Shown: one piece after another, positions 19,215 to 28,300 of the stretch
Position numbering within the stretch: position 1 is the stretch's first letter
How the letters are laid out: every line of letters begins with the position of its first letter
From: Symsagittifera roscoffensis
Taxonomy: Eukaryota > Xenacoelomorpha > Acoela > Convolutidae
Assembly: GCF_963678635.1 (NCBI RefSeq)
Contig: NC_087065.1
Location: 50,350,452-50,414,451, forward strand
DNA length: 64,000 nt
Direction of reading: 5' to 3'
Translations under genes and position numbers: made by a program
Notes under the pieces: generated by a model
Database searches by the model: none
The model's input: only the letters and a program-made list of their open reading frames with translations
Told to the model about the DNA's origin: nothing

Positions 19215-19580
19215 ATGATTGCTCAAAAATCAGCTGATTTCCCTATTTTTCGAGGACATGCAAGAAAGCGTGGAAGAGGATTTGGAGCTCTTGTGCAAAC
19301 TCTTGGGAGAACTGCAATCCCCTTTATTAAAAAATATATAGTCCCAGCTGCAAAAAGAATTGGGGCAGATTTGTTTGAAATCGCTGCTCCAGAGATTGGG
19401 GAAGTTGTTAGTGGACGTAAAAAACTCAAAACATTTGCAAAAGATGTAGGAACAAAAACAGTTCGGAAACAATTGGGAGGTGGAAAAAAGAATTCTAAGC
19501 GTAGAATCAAATCCATTTCTCGAAAAAGCAGATCGAAAAACAGTCGCTCTCGCAAATACATTTTTGACAATATAAAATGA
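19215..19580 (+). CDS. Polinton basic core/pVI-like protein, copy 2 (121 aa)
   Basis: Identical in sequence to the product of 16798-17163, with the same GRGFGALVQTLGR segment, amphipathic stretch and basic tail. Its stop again overlaps the following capsid ATG. This copy sits next to the capsid copy that extends further 3'. Confidence 0.7.
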   Translation: MIAQKSADFPIFRGHARKRGRGFGALVQTLGRTAIPFIKKYIVPAAKRIGADLFEIAAPEIGEVVSGRKKLKTFAKDVGTKTVRKQLGGGKKNSKRRIKSISRKSRSKNSRSRKYIFDNIK

Positions 19581-20517
19581 GTGTAAACCAAAGCCATTTT
19601 CGGTACGGGGCTTTTACAAATTCTTCATTGGAGATTTTTGATAAAGTCCCAGTTTTGGAAACAATTATGTCATCTTACACACAAGAAGTATTCCCCAGTA
19701 CTTCTCTGGATGAAAGCAGTATTGAGTTTGAATTTGAAACGGATCGTAACCTCTACTTGGATATGCGTGATACCCATCTTAGCTTAAAGCTTCAACTATT
19801 TAAAGGAAGATTGTTTGATGCTTTCAAAAAATAAAAAAGCAGAACATAAAGCAAAATCGGAGGAAGATTCAGATGAGGAACCACAAACTTACTTGACTTA
19901 TGTAAACAATCTACTACATTCTCTATTCTCCAACTGTGAAGTTTATTTTAACAATACAATGGTTTACAATGCCAATGGATTATATCCTCATAAGGCACAG
20001 ATATCGAACGAATTCAACTCGTCAGCAGTGAGTAATAAAGGAATTCTTGCTTGTCAGATACAGTTTTGAAGAAAATCCTGATGCATTTGATATGTATCCA
20101 TTCACTGATAGAGCAAATTCCTTGGGAACAGGGATAACTTTTTCACTCTATGGGAGGCTCGCCATTGATTTGTTTACTTGCGAAAAACTGTTGCTACCAA
20201 ACACCAAAGTTCGAATTAAACTTATTCGAGCTAGACCTAATTTTTACATGTTATCTGACAATCCAAATGTCAGTCTGAAAATAGTTGATTGTTCGTTGTT
20301 TACTAGAAGAATTTTAGTTGCTGAACCTAATCATCAATACTTGCAATGGAATCTGGAAAGAGAACCTGCTCAATACAATTACATGGAAACTATAGCAAGA
20401 ACCTTTATCATTCCATCTCGTCAAAACCATTTTATTCAGGAAAATGTTTTCAATAATGCCCCAATCAGAAGGATAGCTGTTGCAATGAATACAAATTCGG
20501 CTGTTGCGGGATCCTGA
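19577..20517 (+). pseudogene. Polinton major capsid protein, copy 2: same frameshifts, interrupted
   Basis: It carries the same two frameshifts as copy 1 (offset 2,417 bp). It extends further 3', through REPAQYNYMETIARTFIIPS and NSAVAGS, before a TGA at 20515-20517. That stop is created at a second rearrangement junction, where the original sequence ends (about 20513) and filler begins. The C-terminal part of the gene is found only after the LTR element, at 37152-37667. Confidence 0.85.
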
Positions 20518-20586
20518 AAACAATCTGAAAACAATCATCAATACTTGCAATGGAATCTGGAAAGAGAACCTGCTCAATACAATTAC
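20514..20586 (+). repeat. Rearrangement junction: 19 nt filler plus 54 bp repeated capsid segment
   Basis: After capsid copy 2 breaks at about 20513 there is a 19 nt filler containing CTGAAAACAAT twice in a row (20514-20535, the last three bases shared with the next segment). Positions 20533-20586 then repeat capsid bases 20329-20382 and lead directly into the LTR. The repeat resumes after the LTR element at 37152. The capsid segment 20329-20513 was therefore duplicated before the retroelement landed in the second copy. Templated short filler is typical of error-prone end joining. Confidence 0.8.
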
Positions 20587-21504
20587 TGTAACATTCGCCC
20601 GGAAGATACATATCGACGGATAACAAAACTAAGTCTTAAGACGACTGGCTAGCGTCTAAACAGAGCTTTGCATGTTTTTCACCGTCTCTACCAAGCCAGT
20701 ACTTTTCGGTGGTCTTTCTTACATCAGGCTGACAAAAACGTTACTGTTCTCCGGCTTCGACCAGAACGCTCAAATTAACTGAATTACATGCAAAGTTAGT
20801 GAGCTCATGGCTGGGTCTCTGTATCCCCAGACCACGAGGTCACTCCTAAAAACAGGGCTACTACTTATTATATTACTATTGTTTTTGTTCAGTAGATAAA
20901 AATCATCATCTCCATCGAAGATGGATCAACCCTTTCCCCCAACTCCTAGCACCTCATCCTTGTCAAAACTAATCAAAATATCAGTTAAATTCAAGTCAGG
21001 ACGACAGGATGCTAAAAGTTTATGTGAGTTAACAAAAGTTTCCGTCCCGAGACCCTTCCGGATTCTTGAATCCGCCGAATCAAGCTCCTTACTCTTGATT
21101 TCTTGCTAATCCGGAAGGCTGGTTCTCACCCTTCACCGTTGTTGGCAACGGCCTTGCAACTATTGTAGCAGCACAATAGTTGCAACTCGGAACGTCCTCT
21201 GCTGTTCGGTAGTTCGTTGTTGTTTTTTAGTCTCGATTTTCGTACTGTTCGTAATCGCAGATAAAGTTGTTCTGTTTCTTTCTGCTATTTTAGCCAAAAT
21301 GGCCGTCTCTGACGTTTCTCAGAAATATGACGTCATAATTCGAATTTTTAAAAATTAGAATTCCAGAATCTTCTAGCCTTCACCGTTTGGCTAATCGTTC
21401 AAATAACGTCCTTATCCGTTCTAAATCGCCAATCCGGAAGGTTCACTGCTAAAATCCTGAATTCTGCAGAGACTGCATTTTGGCCATTCTGGTCGAATGT
21501 CACA
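20587..21504 (-). repeat. 3' LTR (918 bp) of the retroelement
   Basis: This copy matches 36232-37151 except for a short indel near 21000 (ACGACAGG versus ACATGACAGG) and a C/T change near 21046. It contains a perfect TGACGTCA at 21328-21335. It also holds three inverted repeats: CCTTCCGGATT/AATCCGGAAGG (21054-21064/21108-21118), CCGTTG-TTGG-CAACGG (21136-21151) and a 13 bp perfect stem (21154-21166/21173-21185) with a six-base loop. Confidence 0.9.
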
Positions 21505-22324
21505 TACTCCCCGGACAGTCCGGTCAATGTCCTCATTGAATCGCGCAATGTTCTAAATGGTTACAGTGTCATCGAACAGAATTTACAAAATGCACGAAAT
21601 TACTTTTACCTACGTCACATCGACTCACTGCAGAATATAAATGGCATCATACTACATCACTATAGCCTTCAAATTCTTTCATTAATCTGCACATTGAGGA
21701 TATGACTTAAGATAAAACATATTTTCTGACTTCCAGTGTCTATATCCCGATTGAAACTTTTTCTCCTAGATTTAAAAGGTGTTGGCTTGCAGGACAGTCC
21801 TGCCAACCAACAAGCTAAAATTATCCTACTATGCTCCTTCCCTTCGGAAATCTTGCTTGCCTATTGTCCTGAGTATTAAAACTAAGAAACTTTGTGGTTA
21901 GAAAGAACAATGCAACAACCTCCCTCCTCAAGAAGTTACTCAAGTTTTTCATGTCACCACAAAGTTATCAGTCTTCCTAAGTGATTAAAAACAATCATGC
22001 AGGCTGGAATATTTAAATATACTCTTCCCTCAAGCCTTTCTAAATAAATAATAAGTGAGTGTCTCTAAAGCCACTTCAACTAAAACCAAAATGCAAATTT
22101 ATAAATGCAACAATTTCCAAACTCAACTTAAATGTTTCAGTTTTCAATTACAACTTGGTTGCTTGGTTTCTCACTTGAGTTTTTCACACACATAAAACAA
22201 TTCTGAGTTTTAACTTTTCTTCATCATCCCTTTGTTCTCTTCTTTTTTCGTCGTTTAGAAGTTCTAAAACTTCTAAATTCTTCTAATTTTCTTTCTTGCT
22301 GCCTCTTGTTTTCTCAACCATTCG
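21505..22324. other. Non-coding region between giant ORF and 3' LTR
   Basis: 820 bp with no gene on either strand. In element orientation it is the 3' untranslated region of the giant ORF and ends in a short purine tract (GGGGAGTA) abutting the LTR, as expected for a polypurine primer site. A short GGACAGTCC-type inverted repeat lies near 21513-21523 and another near 21793-21803. Confidence 0.55.
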
Positions 22325-25300
22325 TCAATGCTCCATTTCCTCCTCCTGTGACACTGACTCCGCACTCTCGGTTTCCGTGTCTTGTAGCACGTCCTTGACT
22401 ATCCTGACGCTGTTGGAAGCCGTCCTCCAACACTTCTGCTCTTCCACCCTCTGTTTACAGCAAGGTAGGGGATCCACGTTTGATTCTCTGTTTCTACAGA
22501 AGCTGTTGTGGAGACACAACGTCACGTTTCTCTCCAAATCTTCTTTCAGCATCTCTGCCTTCTCATTTCCACTACGCTCGCTCGTCCTGGAAATTCTTTT
22601 CACAGCGGTGGTCACTGCATTCCGATGGGTCACGAAAGCTCGCTTGAAAGCTCCTGCCCCAATGTCCAGTTGATATTCACTGTATACTCTGCCATGCTTC
22701 GACATATGCTTTTTCGCATACTCGTACAACCATGCAGTCATGTTAGCTCTGAACCATGGCATCAATCGTTTTCTTGCCCATATCTTCTTCACTTCCATCG
22801 GAATGTTTAGAACTTTGCACATTGTCTCAAAAAGATCTAAATCTTTTAGACAATCTAATTTCTGCAATTGTTCTCTCGTCGGTGCCTCCTGTCTATTATT
22901 TTCTCTCACATGAGCTTCCAGCCATCGTATCGCCATCATAACTCCCACTATCACTATTGTTATGGGCTGTGATGAATCTGGTAAACCCATGGAGAGCAGC
23001 TCTCCAGAGTCCCAGATCAACACCAGATTACTACGCTTGGGATACCACCAGGTCTGCAGCAAGCAGTGGCAAGGAAACTCGTCATGTGTCAACATGATGC
23101 TCCTCCAATTCCGTTTTCCCGAAGCTTCCAGCAATGGCTCCACTTCCATCATCACTCGGTGGATCTCATCATTCTCATCTACTGCATTGTAATCTGTGAC
23201 AGTTGATCCTCTCTGTTTCTGTTTTTCAAAGTCACTGAAGTTTCCGCTCACATATCCCATGAACTTCTTTCCTAGTATTGACTCCAACTCCTCTTTGGTT
23301 CTTTCTGGGACTGCTGAGAACATCTTACATAGTAACTCGTAAGACTTTTCAGACATTCTCGCCAATCTCACGCACTTTGGCACTGAGAAAGCTTGATCCA
23401 CGATCGTTCTTGTACTCTTCACGTCCACAGCCACGAAATGTACAGGGTATCTGCTCTTGCACATTGGAGCCAACGTTGAACCCACCAAATATCGTGCTCC
23501 TGATGGTCTACAATAAGTTTCGCTGTGTCTGATGTTCATCTCCGTTTCGATTGCTTCCCTCCATTTTCCTATATACTTCTGCTCAGTCTGCAGAACTCCT
23601 GGGAATACTTCTACGCTGATGGCTGTGACCATCTCATGTTTCTGTTCTAGATTCAATAGTGACTCTAAAGAACCAAACATGCTGTAGAATCCTAGTGCTG
23701 TCACTAGATTCACATCGGTTCCTCCATGGCAATCTGCTATCAGTTCCGTTTCCGTTCTTGCTTTCATCACTACATTTCCAAACAATACCGTCAACTGCTT
23801 GTGTTGTTTCTCCAGGGTTTTCACACAGTCTAGACTTCCACAAACGTGACCCTCTAGTCCACAGACTTCCGCCAGACAGCTACCAGGTTTGACCCAGTCT
23901 TCTGGTCCCCAGCCAGGCAACTCCACTCTATCTTCTCCGTTGCTCTTAGAGGCTGTTATCATCACATTATATATGATGTTGAGGTCACGCAGTTTACAGT
24001 CCACATTCAGTTCCCTCTGTATGTCCTGTGTCGCCCGTAATATTGAGTCAGCGTTGGGACTAGGACACCATGATGGCCTCATCAATTCCCACACTGCCAT
24101 CAAGCTCGTTCTCAGTACTTCATCTGAGAATCCCAACCCAAACTCCACTCTCTTGTCGGATTTTGGTACTGAAGGTGCAGTCACCTCTTCTTCCAAGACC
24201 AATCCCAATTTGGCCTGTGGATTGTTAACGCTCTTAGTCGTCACAATTCTGGACGTCCAGAATCTTAGTAACACCGCCTGCTCATAATCAAAGAAGCAAT
24301 CACGTATGTCTTCACTCAGGAAAGGATTGTATGCTATCCCTATAATCCCGGACACATAGCTATATGACTTCTTCTTGATCGGTCCACAGTATTCACTGGA
24401 TTTTGGCAATGCTCCCATAGATTCTTTAGTGAGCCTCAACTCCTTGTTTGAGAATCTCCTGATCTCGTCTATCTTTTTCATGGGTTCCAATTCTTCAGGT
24501 TCTTTCATGTTCACCCTCATCGGTTTACTTTGCTGCATATCCAGCATTGCTAGCAAGAACATGGCTTTCGTTCGCTCATCACCTTCCTTCAACATTTTAA
24601 CACAAGTGCTTAATGCAGGTACTGAAATCTGCTCTATCAGGAATCGAATGAAACAGAGAGCGTCTCTCCGCTTTGCACACGCTACTGCTGCTCCCTCCTG
24701 GACTATCAGATCCCTCAGATTCGTCATAAGGAAAACTTTTTCCTCCTTTGATCTCTTCCTTTCTTCTGAATCATATTCTTCGCGAGTCAGTCCCATCATG
24801 CACCAGGCGAGCCTGAGTTGTAATTCTGTCCTTACGTAAGGTACTGCCACGAGAGCATGTATTCTTGGCGTAGTCCTCATTTCCTCTTCGAAATACCTCA
24901 ATACTACTGCTTTCCATGGAAGGCTCACCAACTGCTCGATCGTCTCCGCCTGTACGTCAGACGACGCCAAAGTTCCGTACGCCTTCTGCTTGAGGGTGGT
25001 GCCTTGCAACATTGTTTCCAGATAACCCTCCATGGCTTTTTCCTCTTCCAGGGCCATTACATACCCTCTAGCCGAGTTCCGGTATTCCAACATCTCCATG
25101 TATCCACCGGTGGGTTCATCTATCGACACTGTCTCAGACACTGTCATTCTGTTGTATTCCACTGGTGTTAGTTGTCCTGCAACACTTCCCTTTCCATGAT
25201 TCATGGGAGATGGCTTGAAGTCCCTCATTTTACTCTCTCCACATTGACTGAGTATTTCCATTTCTAAAGTCGCTCCAGTCAGAGTGCGGTCACTCCTTTT

Positions 25301-28300
25301 GGATTTATAACCGGTTGACTTTATCCCCGCCATGAGAATGGGTGGCACCATCGCCATATCAGTTAATATTCTATCTGTGCCAGACAATTGATAATCACCT
25401 TGCCCCAAATCCATGACTTCCTCGACTCGTTTTCTTTTCGCTGAGTTACCAGCTTTCATCGATATTTCCGAATCCACTTTCGTCTTTCCAATCCTCCTCG
25501 GCATCACTCTGCTGCCTAACTTCATTTTCATCGCATTGATTTTATCAATCACCATTTTCGATCGCATCGTTCCTCTCCTGGTCCTTGACAGGTACACCAC
25601 CTCTCCTTCATTGTCCTGCGGTGTCATCTTGATGGGAGAATTCGCTTCACTCTCATCAGTGGCTGAGTCGATCAATAACTCACTCAGTCTCCCTTCACAC
25701 TCATCAAGCTTGCCAAGTACTTCTCTCATCAAGGGTTGATTGAGACCTGTTTTGAGAATGGACTGGGTCCCATAGCTCTGAATCACAGTCCAGACTTCTT
25801 CCATGAACGCCACTCTGTCCAGCTTACATCCCGTCCTACTCTCGTGGTCTCGGTGATGTACTTCCCATTCTTCTTCGGGTAGCGTTCCCAAGAAAGGTAC
25901 TCTGGCTGAGGCCTCCATTCTTCTCCTCCGAGGTGATTCCATGAGGATTCTCTGATCGTTATTTCTTGTATTGCCAGGAGAGCTGCTCTCCGGCAAATTC
26001 CGTTTCATTTCCTCAAAGGCTGACGGAGGTTCCAGTGTCGAGATGCCTTCATCCGCTGGCTCAGTCGTTTCCAACGTGTCTGCATTATTCTCAAGATCAC
26101 TGAAGATATTGAAATCCAGGCTGGATGTTCCTCCTGTCGATGCCCTGTCGTCTTCCCCACCAGCTTGATCTTGTTGCATGGGTTCTTCCGTCTGACGGTT
26201 TCCACCCTGTCCGTCATCTCCTTCTGACTTGTCTCCATTCGAGTTCGATGGTCCTTGTTTGTCATCATCAGCTTCTTCCTGGAATCTCGGTATGAGCAAT
26301 GTACCGGCTGATTTATCTTCCTCTTCTCCATGGACCACTTTGGTTTCTTCGCAGCCGAAGGGTGCTAGGAAAATTCTCGTCTGCAATATTCCCGCAACTT
26401 TCATCTCTTTTCTCACACTGGTCAGGATTACTGAGGCTTCAGGCAATTCAGTCCTGCCTCTCATCCTCATTGGAGCTAAGCCTAGTCCCCTCCATTCCTC
26501 ATCAAATCCTTCAGGCTTGGGAGTAGCGGCGTTGCTTATTCGCCTTCTCGTCGCTTGATCCGTGTACGCAAATCGTGTGTACTGTAACACGGCGGCATTT
26601 CTCCCCACGAAGTATGGATCCATCGTCGCCGAGAAATTCCCTACTCTCCTTTCATTGGTTTCGAATGCTCTCAACCTAGGAGTTTGTACTACGGAGACTG
26701 CTCCGAGCAACATCCTTCTTATCAGAGGGAATTCAGGGATTGCTTCGGGTAGCTTCTTGTAATCGCCCCAATCCTTCGTCTCTTCTCTCACCTTGTGATA
26801 CGCTGCTGTGAGACGAGGCACTCTGGTCATTTCGCCATTCGTTTTGTCATAGGGCCTCAGATTCCAAAGCTTTGGAAACACCTCGATGTGCCCTCTTTCT
26901 ACTTCTCCCATGCGGTCACAGAAGTGATCGTCAAAATTGATGACTGTCATCTCTGGCTCCGATATTTTCGCAAATAACAGATCTTCACTCATGAGCTCTC
27001 GCAATGCGTGCAGCTCACACCAGTTCAGTGTACTACCGTCCACTGCCGATATGAGGTTCAGGTGCAACACCGACCTCCTATATGCTTCCACTTTAACGTC
27101 AGGGAACGCAAAGGTGACTGCTGGTCCATAGATCACTGTCACGAACTCCGTGACTCCTCTGATCAGCGCCAAGGGATCGATTCTCATAGCTAAGCTCAAA
27201 TCTGTTAACAGCGGCATGCCTCCAACATGTCGTCTAACATCTTCCTCTCTTTCAATTGTCTCGTCTTCTCCGGTTCCAAAGCGATTTTGCTGCAAGAGAT
27301 ACTGGATAAGAGTGTGTCTCAGGTCTCTTATTTTGTTCCACGAGTCTGTGGATTTCTTCATATCCAGATTCCTCACTCTCTCTTTCATCTGCTCTGGACA
27401 ACGTGCCAGTTTCATCAGTCCTCCCAAGTTTCCGTGGGTTATTGCGATCAATGTCAGAAGTCCATCTAGTCGCAGGTTCTGTATTCCATCCGTAAGCAGT
27501 ATCACCGGTCCTTTCACGAAATTCTCCGCTCCAAATGTCACGAACAGGGCTATTAATTCCACTATCGATACTTTCACTACCGCTTGGAGGAATTCCTTTA
27601 TCAAGTAGTGCGAGACTTTCGGGTAGACTTTTGCCAAGAAGGACGCGGTCCATCCGGCTCCCAACCCTTCTAGCATGCTGTCTGTCCTTTCAAATCCCTC
27701 CTGTCCTTTCACTTCCTGGGTCCAGAAGGTTTCCAGAGTAATCTGACACATTCTGTTCACGAACTCAGCTGTCTTTTCTCCGGCATTTTCCGCCAGGTTC
27801 ACCTCCTTCAACAAGTAGGCGTATATCTTAGTGATCATTACTGGGCCTTGCTGAAAAGCATCTGCACCCAATGCCGCTACTCTCGGATTCAGGTGTAGCC
27901 ACTGGTTTGCTTCCGGCTTGGTTCTCAGCACCATCGCTTCCAGATGAGCTCTCGTCTCCAGTGAATTCTTTCTTCTCGTGTCTTCACTCGCCACTTCCAT
28001 TGCTCGGAACCACAAGTCGTTGGACATCGCCGTGATCACTCGATGGTCGTCATCTATTCCTGGTTTCAGTTTGAGTTGCCGACTGAAGTTGGACAGTTCC
28101 AACCCCAGCACTTCGTCCAACACCAACATGTGTAGCGCATGGTCCTTGAACCCTCTCATCGCGTTTGAGATATCTGACCATACTGCAGGCAGTTCAGCCT
28201 TAAGTGGCCTCAGGTTCTCCATTTCTATCATGCGATTCGGGGCTGATATGATCACATCATATTTTCCCTCCGAAAGTAAGGCTACCATTGCATACACAAA

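Larger units (their letters stand above)
17940..20356 (+). repeat. Unit 2 of the 2,417 bp tandem duplication
   Basis: Direct copy of 15523-17939. It starts within the integrase gene after its catalytic Glu and continues through the same minor capsid, core and capsid sequences. After 20356 the capsid gene continues normally (GAGAACCTGC), so this unit joins the original downstream sequence. Confidence 0.9.

Noticed and set aside
20900-21110. 62-codon ORF within each LTR
   Set aside because: Short, overlaps the LTR hairpins and is antisense to the element; no coding signal beyond an open frame.
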